Source: a virus. Taken from it: 29,221 nt of DNA. The stretch's first letter is position 1. Each line of letters starts with the position of its first letter. Shown piece after piece: positions 21,679 through 29,123 of the stretch. The stretch lies in IMG/VR virus record IMGVR_UViG_3300044612_001240, positions 1 to 29,221 of that record; one strand, written 5' to 3'. The notes under the pieces were generated by a model that ran no database searches, had not been told where the DNA came from, and worked only from the letters and a program-made list of their open reading frames with translations. Made by a program: the position numbers and the translations under genes.

Positions 21679-22568
21679 TCCGTCAAGCCCACGCCAGGGA
21701 AACTGCCAAAAGGCAGCGGTGACGTGGCGCCGAAACGCAATTTGCAGGACCCGAGCCGTTTGCCGCAGGCATCAGCAGCAAGGCTGCCTACTGGTTGATC
21801 GTTGGCGTTCCAGTAGTTGCTGCCGGTGTAGCCGCACTCGCTGGAGCGGTACCGCCATTGGCAGATGTTGGCGATCAGTTGCCGCTTGGGGATCATCATG
21901 CCGGCCATGTCCAGCTTGCTGGCCAGCTCCCACTGCACAATGTCGCGAGTTTCTGCAGACTTGCGATCCACGTACCAGATTTCGTCCGGGAATTTTGCGT
22001 GTGGATCAGCGCCGGATTCGCCGTCGAGGAATTTCTTCAGCGTGCGGATACGGGTGACCTTCGCACCGCCTAAGTCGTTGCCGGGTGTGACGGCGTTGGC
22101 CAGCAAAATTAAAGTACTGATCTCGCCGCCAAGATTAGCCACACTCAGTGTGGGCCTGGGCAGCGTACCGCTGCTGGCATAATCGAAGCCCTCGGCTTGA
22201 ATTGGTAGGCGGACGTAAGAGTTGCCGTTCCACACGATGTTGCCGCTAACACTGGCGTTTACGCCGGCATGGAAGTAATAGGTGTCGCTTGTGCCGTGCA
22301 GTGTTGCATCCAGCGTCAGCTGGAACAGTTCGATGATGGCGTTAGGTGCCAGTGCAGCAAGTTCTTCGTAGACGCTGCTGATCGCTGCCCAAGTGACGGT
22401 GCCGTCGGCGATCGTGCTGCCGATGTCGGTCGGCCACGTGGGCTGCGTTGATGCACTCGTTCCAGCGACCGTGCAGCGAAAAACAAGGCCGCTGGCCTGG
22501 AGGGTGCTAGCTCGGACGATGTTGCCGACCGAGTAAGCAGTAGAGCTGGCCCAGGCGGAATAGGCCAT
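21675..22568 (-). CDS. Minor tail protein L-like with extra N-terminal module
   Basis: The 297-aa product has a C-terminal L-type region with four Cys (C236, C245, C268, C275) in ICQWRYRSSECGY and ACGKRLGSC, matching the Fe-S cluster ligands known for lambda gpL. Before it, residues about 1-65 form an added stranded module (SAWASSTAYSVGNIVRAS then CTVAGTSAS, TQPTWPT and ADGTVTW) resembling small carbohydrate-binding or fibre modules found on phage proteins. The middle carries the typical L beta domain. The N-terminal module is an addition to the usual form of about 230 aa. Confidence 0.85.
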   Translation of the reverse strand: MAYSAWASSTAYSVGNIVRASTLQASGLVFRCTVAGTSASTQPTWPTDIGSTIADGTVTWAAISSVYEELAALAPNAIIELFQLTLDATLHGTSDTYYFHAGVNASVSGNIVWNGNSYVRLPIQAEGFDYASSGTLPRPTLSVANLGGEISTLILLANAVTPGNDLGGAKVTRIRTLKKFLDGESGADPHAKFPDEIWYVDRKSAETRDIVQWELASKLDMAGMMIPKRQLIANICQWRYRSSECGYTGSNYWNANDQPVGSLAADACGKRLGSCKLRFGATSPLPFGSFPGVGLTE

Positions 22569-22906
22569 CAGGGCTCGAACACTTGGGTGAACTTAGTCCG
22601 AATCACAGCCCGGAATGGCTGTTCGATGGATTTGCTCCACTCCGAACACAGCCACTTGTAGGAGGTGTTGCTGTCCGGTGGGGTCCAGTCGAAGGATTCG
22701 GCGCCGCCTCGGGCTTCGAGGAAAGCCTCGATTACGTCGGCGTCGTCCTCAGTGACGTTAAATTCCAGCGTCCATTCTTTGGGGTCTTGGTTGAGACCGA
22801 AAACAAGACGCTGGGAGTAGCCGTCGCCGAACTGGACGCGGCGGACAGCCGGCTGGCTTGTCTTGCTGGCGCCGTACTGCGGGTCATAGTTGGGGAAGGT
22901 GGCCAT
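22568..22906 (-). CDS. Minor tail protein M-like
   Basis: The 112-aa product matches the phage minor tail (lambda M) family: MATFPNYDPQYGASKTSQPA, RRVQFGDGYSQRLVFGLN, then WTLEFNVTEDDADVIEAFLE, GAESFDWTPP and a final RAVIRTKFTQVFEP. It is about the usual length, overlaps the tape measure stop by one base, and stands in the M position between tape measure and L. Confidence 0.88.
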   Translation of the reverse strand: MATFPNYDPQYGASKTSQPAVRRVQFGDGYSQRLVFGLNQDPKEWTLEFNVTEDDADVIEAFLEARGGAESFDWTPPDSNTSYKWLCSEWSKSIEQPFRAVIRTKFTQVFEP

Positions 22907-25900
22907 TAGCGAGTACCAGCGAGGAGGCCGCCTGGGCGTTGTTGTTTGACGAGTTCGGCTTGGACTGCAGCCGAGATGACGCGGCCCAGTTGGTCGGCGT
23001 TGGGGCTGTCGCCTTGTACTGTACTGCCGCTTGCGTCGACATTTACGACGACGTTTGTTGTTCCAGTGAGAGCGTGGTTCGGGACGATCGTGCCGCTGCT
23101 GGAGGGCACGAAGAGTTCGGGGCCGCGTTCGCCGACGATGGATGGACGTCCTACGGGCGGGCGACCGCCTTCAGCAAATCCTGGAAGGGGTGCGTACTGC
23201 GCCAAATTGGAGGCAACGGAACCTAAAGATGTAGTGGCTGAAGGGGCGGGCGCAAAAGCACGGCGCAGGAATCCGACAGCTTGTTCAATAACAAGAATTT
23301 GCAGCAGTTGTTGAGCAATCTGATTAAGAACATTGGCTGCGATATTCTGCAGGGAGCGTCCCCAGTCTTCGCTGCCTTGTATAAGCAAATCAAAGGTGCT
23401 TGAAAGTCCTTGACCGATTGTGTCAAAAATAAAACCATAACGTTCAGTAAATTGGTTTAATTGTAGCTGCCTTTGTTCTACCGCATTTAAAGTGTTTAGC
23501 TGTTCTTTAAGAATTACAAGTCTTTGCTGTGCATTTTGAAGATCTTTTTGCTTTTCTGCAACGACAGCCGGATCGGTTCCTGCGGACTCGATTTCTTTAC
23601 GCAGTCGGGCAATTTCGCGATCAATAGGAATTTGTTCTGACTGCAACCGCAAGAACTGTGAAAGTGCCAAACGCTGCTTTTCGATAACAGTTTCGGGCAA
23701 CCCAAAACTGAAGACTCCGATTCCGGCTTCCATTTGTTGACCCCGGAAACGGTTAGTTAGGTCTTCTGCTGCTTGTGCTCTTTGTAGAGCAGCTAATTCT
23801 TTTTCTAGGTTTATACGATTAATAGCGCGTTCATTTATGGCGTCCTGCAGATTCAACTCATACTGCAAAATTTTTAATTTTAAGTTGAAAAGATGTAATG
23901 TTTCTTGCGTAGTTCCGTTTTTAGCTGCTTCTGTTAGTGCAATATCGCGTTCAGTGCTCAAGGACTTTTCGACTAACCGTGCGCGAGCGTCAGAAAGTTG
24001 AAGCGAGCGGCGCAAAGCAGCTTCCTGACCTCCCGCAAATTCTTGCTCGCGAATGTTAATATCAACCAGCTTTAGCTGTTCATCAAAAATATTTTTTGAT
24101 GCTGTAAAACGAGCTTGTAACTGTTGCTCTGCTGTACGGGCAGCTTCTTCTTGACGCCGTGCCAGTTCTTCAGCGCGTTGACGTTCCAGCTGGTTAAAGG
24201 CAGCTTGTTGGGTTAGCTGAGCACCCTGCAAAGCCAGTAAACGTTCTTGTGCTGTCAAAGAACCTTGTTTTGCCTGGAACTCAATTTCCGCCTCTTTTTT
24301 AAGTCTTTCTTGAACAAGCAATCTTTTACTTATGGCTACAAATTGGTCTATATTACTTTTTAAAGATAGTGAAGAAAGAGACGTCTGCGTGCGTAAAATA
24401 TCAGTTTCTTTCTGCAAAATGTTGACACGTTGCTGGGCTTCCGGAGTTAGAGCGGGTGTAGTTTGGGGCCTTTGTTCACCCTGTAACGCTAAACGGCCGA
24501 TAAAACTTGCAATGGAAAAACCGCCTCTTTGCGGGCTAGCTTTTTCTACTTCTTTAAAGGTACGAATTACTTCTGCTGTGATTGTTGTGAGTGTAGCTGT
24601 TACTGTTTTACCAAAACCGCTCCAGCCTTCTCCTGCATCCTTCAGGGCTTTTGCGTTTTCGCGCCCAACTGTATCGCTTAACGCTTTAAACGAAGCATCT
24701 GCGGTCGCAGCGACTTGACCACTTGCCTGAAGATTACTTATGTAATTTTTAGTTGCGGAATCAAGGCTTCCGACTAAGGCTTCCAGACTTTGTACAGCAT
24801 CGCCGTTTCCTCGCAGAGCACGAGCAAAATCGGCTGACTTTTGAGCGGCTTGATCGAACGTAGAACCTAGTGCTGTGCCTACCAATGACAAGCCAAAACC
24901 AAACTGCCCACCAGCTAAACCTCCGGCAAAACCACCGATACCACCGCCTGCTGCTGCTCCGACACCTTGACCGAACAGCAAAGGAAACGCCCCACCAATA
25001 ATTGCGTTCCCTGTAGCTTCTCGAATCTTTGCTCGTTGTTGGAGTGAAGACGTATTTCTCTCTAAAACACGTTCTAGTTTTAATTCAAAAAGTTGTTCTC
25101 TTGTTGCTAATTCTAAACTCTGTCGACGCGCTTTATTTTGCTCCTGACGTGAGCGTAAAATAGCATTTTCGTTAGCTTGCTGTCGCTGTGCCGGGGTGAA
25201 ACCCCCGCTAAAACCTAGACCACCAGGTCCTTGCTCAACGGTAGAGGCAGAGAAACCTGTCTGCGCTTGGCGCAAAAGACGCTGTTGTCTGTAAAACTCG
25301 GCCGTTTGCCGTCGTGCAGCTGCGGCTGCTGCATCTGTTCGGGTAGTAAATTCAGTCTGACGCTGATTTAACTTATCTATTTGTGTAGCTGTTTCAGTTG
25401 CTGCGGCTGCTTGTTGGTCTAACTCTTGCTGAATACGAGCTGCCTTTGCATCCAGTTTTGAGTTTTCTAGCTGGCGTTGCTGCTCATTCAGATCTTGTAA
25501 AACTGTTGTAAGCTCTGCGGCGCCCTTACGCTCTGCCAGAATCTGTTCTGTACGTCCACGAAGTTGGCTGGACAAAGCAACAGGGCTTGCTTGGCCCGGT
25601 CCGATAGGTTCTGCGTATTGCGTTGCACCAGCTAAAAATTTCTCCTGTCGACGTTGTTCTTGTAGAACAAATGATGCCGCCCGTTGATCAAGAATTGCAT
25701 TTGTTTCCTGTCTTCTACGTTCTTCTAGTTCGCCTAAAGCGGCTGCAAGTTCTCTAGCACCTTTTTTCTCGTCGATTAGTTGTTGTAATCTTCCTCGCAG
25801 CGGTGTCGACAGTGCTACCTGACTTGCTTGCCCTGGTCCGATAGGCTCGCCAAATTGAGTTGTTTCGCGGATACCAGCCGAAGATAGGCGTTGCTGGCGC

Positions 25901-26217
25901 TCTGCTTCATTTACTTGCTTAAGCAGTTGTAGCTTTTCACGTAAGCCGCTATTGAGATTTGATGTAGCAGCTACGTAATTTTGAGCTGCAAGTGTTGCTT
26001 CTTTGGTACCGAGGGCGGCGTCGTTTAGTGCTGCTGCTGCATTACTGACTATTTGCTGCAGATTATTTATGTTGCGAACTACACCGCCTGTTCCTATATT
26101 TTCAAGATAGTTGTTAAGACCGTCTACAAGTTTAGAGGTTGCGTTTATTTGATCGCCTAAACGCTTGAGTTCTTGTGCGCCACGAACGGCAATTTCGATG
26201 TCGGCTCTGTAAGCCAC
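22906..26217 (-). CDS. Tape measure protein
   Basis: The 1103-aa protein (GTG 26217) sets tail length. It is mostly helical with long coiled-coil stretches (about 90-330 and 560-850), a Gly/Ala-rich hydrophobic region (about 395-460, GGAFPLLFGQGVGAAAGGG), and a C-terminal region with GFAEGGRPPVGRPSIVGERG and ELFVPSSSGTIVPNHAL, a signature shared by many phage tape measures. Two 79-residue tandem repeats lie at about 103-260. At roughly 0.15 nm per residue it would fit a tail of about 165 nm, an estimate from general scaling. The DNA of about 23400-26200 looks more AT-rich than the flanking tail genes. Confidence 0.92.
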   Translation of the reverse strand: MAYRADIEIAVRGAQELKRLGDQINATSKLVDGLNNYLENIGTGGVVRNINNLQQIVSNAAAALNDAALGTKEATLAAQNYVAATSNLNSGLREKLQLLKQVNEAERQQRLSSAGIRETTQFGEPIGPGQASQVALSTPLRGRLQQLIDEKKGARELAAALGELEERRRQETNAILDQRAASFVLQEQRRQEKFLAGATQYAEPIGPGQASPVALSSQLRGRTEQILAERKGAAELTTVLQDLNEQQRQLENSKLDAKAARIQQELDQQAAAATETATQIDKLNQRQTEFTTRTDAAAAAARRQTAEFYRQQRLLRQAQTGFSASTVEQGPGGLGFSGGFTPAQRQQANENAILRSRQEQNKARRQSLELATREQLFELKLERVLERNTSSLQQRAKIREATGNAIIGGAFPLLFGQGVGAAAGGGIGGFAGGLAGGQFGFGLSLVGTALGSTFDQAAQKSADFARALRGNGDAVQSLEALVGSLDSATKNYISNLQASGQVAATADASFKALSDTVGRENAKALKDAGEGWSGFGKTVTATLTTITAEVIRTFKEVEKASPQRGGFSIASFIGRLALQGEQRPQTTPALTPEAQQRVNILQKETDILRTQTSLSSLSLKSNIDQFVAISKRLLVQERLKKEAEIEFQAKQGSLTAQERLLALQGAQLTQQAAFNQLERQRAEELARRQEEAARTAEQQLQARFTASKNIFDEQLKLVDINIREQEFAGGQEAALRRSLQLSDARARLVEKSLSTERDIALTEAAKNGTTQETLHLFNLKLKILQYELNLQDAINERAINRINLEKELAALQRAQAAEDLTNRFRGQQMEAGIGVFSFGLPETVIEKQRLALSQFLRLQSEQIPIDREIARLRKEIESAGTDPAVVAEKQKDLQNAQQRLVILKEQLNTLNAVEQRQLQLNQFTERYGFIFDTIGQGLSSTFDLLIQGSEDWGRSLQNIAANVLNQIAQQLLQILVIEQAVGFLRRAFAPAPSATTSLGSVASNLAQYAPLPGFAEGGRPPVGRPSIVGERGPELFVPSSSGTIVPNHALTGTTNVVVNVDASGSTVQGDSPNADQLGRVISAAVQAELVKQQRPGGLLAGTR
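25438..25911 (-). repeat. 79-residue tandem repeat in the tape measure
   Basis: Tape measure residues 103-181 and 182-260 are tandem copies with a 79-residue period (237 bp). The best-matched part is EPIGPGQASQVALSTPLRGR against EPIGPGQASPVALSSQLRGR. The copies look moderately diverged, so the duplication is not recent. Confidence 0.75.
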
Positions 26218-26269
26218 GGCGCCGCTACTAACTGGTACTTCAGTTTACGGCAGAAAGAAGCCGCCGGGG

Positions 26270-26802
26270 TTAGCGGCGGCGTTTGGCTTTGTCTAGCTCT
26301 TTCTGTTGGTCCTCGTTGAGGATCTGGAAGTAAGCGCTCCAGCCAAGGAGTTCTTCGGCGGTCATTGTCGTGCGGACTTGCTCAAGGCTGAGTCCCAGTT
26401 CTTTTGCGACGCCGAACTGGAGCATGAGCCAGTTGTCCTGGCGGATCTCCTTGGCTAGTTCTTGGGGTCGATTGGCTCGGCGTCGTCCGTGATGATCGCC
26501 AGCATGAGCTTTTGCAGGTCGGCGTCTTTGACTTCGTTCTTCAGGACGTCGATTTCACCTGCGGCAAACAGCTTTTGGCCGCTTTGGTCGCAAGCCTTGG
26601 TGATCAGCAACTGCAGAGCGAAGGCCCCGGTGTCGTCCGACTTGGCGTTTTTCTGGGCGCGTTCGCGTTCGGCCATGGTCAGGGGAGTGACCCACAGCTC
26701 GAAGGTGGTGCCGTCCGAGAGATCGACGGTTTTTTTGACGGGCTCCAGGTTGGCGGCCTTGCGGAGGCGGTCGATTGCCCGAACGGGGATGGAGGCAGGC
26801 AT
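26270..26802 (-). CDS. Tail assembly chaperone, G-T-like frameshift fusion
   Basis: A -1 slip near C_CCC_AAG (26467-26461) joins G to 63 residues, ELAKEIRQDNWLMLQFGVAK through ELDKAKRRR, with no start codon of its own before residue 12. The extension matches the T part of phage G-T chaperones: aromatic and charged, ending before the tape measure. The total is about 177 residues. The slippery sequence is not a classic X_XXY_YYZ heptamer, so the mechanism, but not the fusion, is the uncertain point. G/G-T frameshifting is well established in long-tailed phages. Confidence 0.75.
26455..26802 (-). CDS. Tail assembly chaperone, G-like
   Basis: The 115-aa product starts at ATG 26802: MPASIPVRAIDRLRKAANLE, KTVDLSDGTTFELWVTPL, a charged helix, and a C-terminal half ending DDAEPIDPKN. 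Size, position just before the tape measure and the open downstream frame fit the lambda G family, which keeps the tape measure soluble and recruits major tail protein. Its end carries a C_CCC_AAG site and an extension in the -1 frame. Confidence 0.8.
   Translation of the reverse strand: MPASIPVRAIDRLRKAANLEPVKKTVDLSDGTTFELWVTPLTMAERERAQKNAKSDDTGAFALQLLITKACDQSGQKLFAAGEIDVLKNEVKDADLQKLMLAIITDDAEPIDPKN
26461..26467 (-). promoter_or_regulatory. Candidate frameshift site of the tail chaperones
   Basis: On the minus strand the zero frame reads GAC CCC AAG AAC TAG. Slipping back one base on CCCC lets Pro-tRNA re-pair perfectly, and the next codon becomes GAA, giving the open T frame. The A-site AAG would re-pair imperfectly. 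It is weaker than lambda's G_GGA_AAG. Confidence 0.5.
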
Positions 26803-26823
26803 AACACCGTGCTGCTGTTTTTC

Positions 26824-26830
26824 TACTGTA
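26824..26830 (-). promoter_or_regulatory. TACAGTA, promoter-like, before the tail chaperone genes
   Basis: The heptamer TACAGTA on the minus strand lies 22 bp upstream of the G-like start and just after the terminator at 26845-26870. The same heptamer occurs on the plus strand at 949-955 and 6994-7000, also in spacers. It could restart transcription after the terminator. Evidence is only recurrence and position. Confidence 0.3.
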
Positions 26831-26844
26831 GCGGATTAAGCATG

Positions 26845-26870
26845 AAAAAGCCCCGCTGGTAAGGCGGGGC
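26845..26870 (-). terminator. Intrinsic terminator after the major tail protein
   Basis: On the minus strand GCCCCGC and GCGGGGC (26870-26864 and 26856-26850) form a 7-bp stem with a 7-nt loop, followed by TTTTT. It lies 29 bp after the major tail protein stop and 43 bp before the chaperone start. A leaky terminator here would give far more major tail protein than chaperone and tape measure, as virion stoichiometry needs. Confidence 0.85.
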
Positions 26871-26898
26871 CTGCCACGATTCACCCGGAACTAGGTTA

Positions 26899-27669
26899 TC
26901 AGGATTGGGAGAAGTCGAAGGTCGGGGTGCCAGCTGGGCGGAAGTTGACGGTGACGGACTGGGCGTCGTCGGGGTTGATGTTCAGGCTGGCCGAGGTCAG
27001 CACAGCGTTGAACGAAATCGAGCGGCTAAGGGTGTCGCTCAGGGTGCCGCCGCTGAAGACGCGGTCGGTGTACAGCTTGAAAGCTGCACCGTCTTGCTGG
27101 CGCTGCAGGACGTCTTGGATCATCCGGTTGGACAGGGCGGCGTCCTCGTTGGTCATGTAGACCGTCGCGGTGCCGCTGCCATCGCCGAAGCCGCTGATGT
27201 AGGTGCGGAAAGGCACGTACTGACCAGGGGTTTGGCCGATTGTGGTGACGTCGATCTCGGCGCGGCTGATCTCGAAGCTCCAGTCGCGGACTTGGCCAAC
27301 AACGGCAAAATCGGCGTACTCGACTTGGAACTCGTTGGGGAAGACAGCAACGCCGTCATCGGTGATGTCAACGGAAGCGCCGCTGACGGTGGCTGAGACT
27401 TTCAGCACGCCAGTGCTAGCGGTGTAGGCGTTGACGTAGTAGGTCGTGCCAGCGACCAGGCCGCCGGGGACGGTGCCGGTGCCGGAGCCGCCAGTTTGGC
27501 TGTTGATGACGCTGAACTTGACGGGGTCGTTGACTTTGAAGTTCAGAAAGGTCTGAACGACGATTTCGTCGCTACCGGCAGTAACGTTGGCTTCACCGAA
27601 AGAGCCGGTGGTGCCAGCGGGCTTGTAGTAGAGGGCGCCGGACGTGCCGGACAGAACGGTGGTGGCCAT
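26899..27669 (-). CDS. Major tail protein
   Basis: The 256-aa product (ATG 27669) builds the tail tube. Its fold looks all-beta: MATTVLSGTSGALYYKPAGT, GTTYYVNAYTASTGVLKVSA, then DFAVVGQVRDWSFEISRAEID, GYFGDGSG-like turns and SASLNINPDDAQSVTVNFRP. The segment WSFEISRAEIDVTT, leading to a FRTYISGFGDGSGTATVYM core, is typical of lambda V-like tube proteins. A Gly-rich insertion (about 60-110) could be a surface domain. Its place between the tail terminator and the chaperones and the terminator just downstream support a highly expressed structural gene. Confidence 0.85.
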   Translation of the reverse strand: MATTVLSGTSGALYYKPAGTTGSFGEANVTAGSDEIVVQTFLNFKVNDPVKFSVINSQTGGSGTGTVPGGLVAGTTYYVNAYTASTGVLKVSATVSGASVDITDDGVAVFPNEFQVEYADFAVVGQVRDWSFEISRAEIDVTTIGQTPGQYVPFRTYISGFGDGSGTATVYMTNEDAALSNRMIQDVLQRQQDGAAFKLYTDRVFSGGTLSDTLSRSISFNAVLTSASLNINPDDAQSVTVNFRPAGTPTFDFSQS

Positions 27670-27738
27670 AGGGGCGTACCAGATGGATATGCAGTGGTGC
27701 GGGACACTGCCCGGCTCTTACAAGAATAGCAAGAGTCT

Positions 27739-28170
27739 TTAGCTCAGGACTGTTGCTACCCAACTTGTGTCGATGCGACCCACGAAATGTGGGGCGTCGT
27801 CAGTTGCAGAAAATGTCGGTCCGTTTATTTCGCCAAGGCGGAAGAAAACGCCGCTAGATGTTTTTGCAGCAGCATTAAGTGTCTCTAAGACGTTTACGGC
27901 GGTGGTGATTAGGGTTTGGTTGCGGGCAGGACCCCTACCTTTTTCCGTAAATACGCGGATAACAAGGGCGCCACGTGCGTTATCAACGCTAGTAGTAAGC
28001 GTGGGTTCGTTGGTAATGCCGAAAGTAACATTGACCCGGACGTATTCAGTGGTTGTGTTAGGTGGGACCGCCGTAATGTTGTCGAAGTAGACCGGGACCG
28101 CCGGCACCAACGCGCTAAAAGCGGTCATTAACGGGTTCTCGACGGCGGCGCGGATTCCTTGGTAGTTCAT
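27739..28170 (-). CDS. Tail terminator (U-like)
   Basis: The 143-aa product (ATG 28170) fits the tail terminator/gpU-like group: MNYQGIRAAVENPLMTAFSA, VPVYFDNITAVPPNTTTEYV, then TLTTSVDNARGALVIRVFTE with GRGPARNQTLI and ending RIDTSWVATVLS. It caps the assembled tube and joins it to the head. It overlaps the preceding gene by 4 nt and stands directly before the major tail protein. Confidence 0.8.
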   Translation of the reverse strand: MNYQGIRAAVENPLMTAFSALVPAVPVYFDNITAVPPNTTTEYVRVNVTFGITNEPTLTTSVDNARGALVIRVFTEKGRGPARNQTLITTAVNVLETLNAAAKTSSGVFFRLGEINGPTFSATDDAPHFVGRIDTSWVATVLS

Positions 28171-28745
28171 GCAAACCTCCGGCGAAGGGCAGAATCCATT
28201 TCTAACTGCACAGCTCGTCCTAAATTTGCACTTGCATAGGTTGCAAACCAGTCAAGGGGGGCCGTGCGGCTGGAGTTTGTACCTTCGGCGCCGCCGCCAG
28301 TTGCGCCACGAGCGCTAACGTTTTTACGGGGTGTGGTTACTTCCCATTTGCTGCGTCCCAGTGCAGTTTGTGGTTCGGCGGTTTTGCGGCGGGCATAGTA
28401 TTGACGGTCGTGTTCGACGGCGTCGATTGCTTCGAGTGCGTGGGGCGCGAAGTTTGTGATGCGAAAGACGACGCTGTCCTTAAGCAAGAAGCTCTTGGTG
28501 ACTTCACGGCCTGTCAGTGTTGGAGCAACCAAGTTTTTTGGCTCGCCTGGAGTGCCGGGGCCGCGAACAGTTGTAGATGGGGTGGCGATTTGCCAAGAGT
28601 TGGAGAACTCGCCGCTCCAGCTGGGGCCTGCTTTTTGAAGTTCGCGCACGACACGCTCGGAGGCGGCGCGGGGGCCGTTGTAAACCGTAGTAGCGGCAAC
28701 GCGGTCCAGCTCTTTTAGGAGTTTGCCGAAATCGTTGCGTGCCAT
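28167..28745 (-). CDS. HK97 gp10-like / tail completion protein
   Basis: The 192-aa product (ATG 28745) begins MARNDFGKLLKELDRVAATT and has the features of HK97 gp10/lambda Z-type proteins: helices around a stranded core (ATPSTTVRG, SVVFRITNFAPHALEAI) and a basic tail. ATP- or metal-binding motifs are absent. It lies between the connector-like gene and the tail terminator. Such proteins complete the head-tail joint or tail. Confidence 0.7.
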   Translation of the reverse strand: MARNDFGKLLKELDRVAATTVYNGPRAASERVVRELQKAGPSWSGEFSNSWQIATPSTTVRGPGTPGEPKNLVAPTLTGREVTKSFLLKDSVVFRITNFAPHALEAIDAVEHDRQYYARRKTAEPQTALGRSKWEVTTPRKNVSARGATGGGAEGTNSSRTAPLDWFATYASANLGRAVQLEMDSALRRRFA

Positions 28746-29122
28746 TATTGGGGCCTCGCGATCAGGGTGTGCATCACCGGACTGTCGCCTCGGTAGCTAG
28801 TGATGGCGATGATCTTGGCCTCGCGGGTAACGCTGTCTTGGGTGTACTGGATGCGGTCGGCTTCAGTGGGGTAGTAAGACCCAAGCTCGGCCGCTCCAAT
28901 GATCACCTTAAGATCGGTGGTTTGGTACAGGCCCTCGGATTCGCGTGGATTGATGCGCGTGATCACAGCCTTGACCGAAACATTAGTGTCTGTGCCGGTG
29001 ATGGCGCCAGTGGTTGGGTTGTAGGTGCGAGGTGTGACGGTTTTGATGTACGTGATGGTCTGGCCCCAGTCACCGAGGATGGAGGCTGGGATAGAACCGA
29101 AGGTCGTGTCGATTAGGCCCAT
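28745..29122 (-). CDS. Head-tail connector / minor structural protein
   Basis: ATG 29122 gives 125 aa (MGLIDTTFGSIPASILGDWG) and follows the previous stop by one base; an upstream in-frame start at 29164 would overlap the neighbour. The stranded protein (ITYIKTVTPRTYNPTTGAIT, AVITRINPRESEGL) resembles phage FII/head-tail joining proteins. The call rests on position just before the gp10-like gene and on its beta-rich, motif-poor character, so another connector role is possible. Confidence 0.6.
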   Translation of the reverse strand: MGLIDTTFGSIPASILGDWGQTITYIKTVTPRTYNPTTGAITGTDTNVSVKAVITRINPRESEGLYQTTDLKVIIGAAELGSYYPTEADRIQYTQDSVTREAKIIAITSYRGDSPVMHTLIARPQ

Positions 29123-29123
29123 G

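Larger units (their letters stand above)
1139..28620 (+). repeat. Dispersed, strand-biased 7-mer GCTCCAG
   Basis: By hand count GCTCCAG occurs about 30 times on the plus strand and its complement CTGGAGC about 10 times. In the forward-coding part (1-10544) the counts are 16 and 6; in the reverse-coding part 14 and 4. Sites start at 1139, 1359, 1519, 1536, 1588, 2762, 2924, 3086, 6776, 6876, 7429, 7960, 8977, 9228, 9370, 10533, 10751, 10958, 11735, 13034, 13469, 16151, 17551, 19968, 20223, 24619, 26336, 26742, 27277 and 28614. About two per strand would be expected at random. Different reading frames are used (CTC CAG, GCT CCA, GGC TCC AG). The count may be off by a few. Confidence 0.6.

Noticed and set aside
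26905-27396. 163-codon plus-strand frame opposite the major tail protein
   Set aside because: Val/Gly/Ala-rich shadow of a GC-rich coding region; strand and order conflict with the tail operon.
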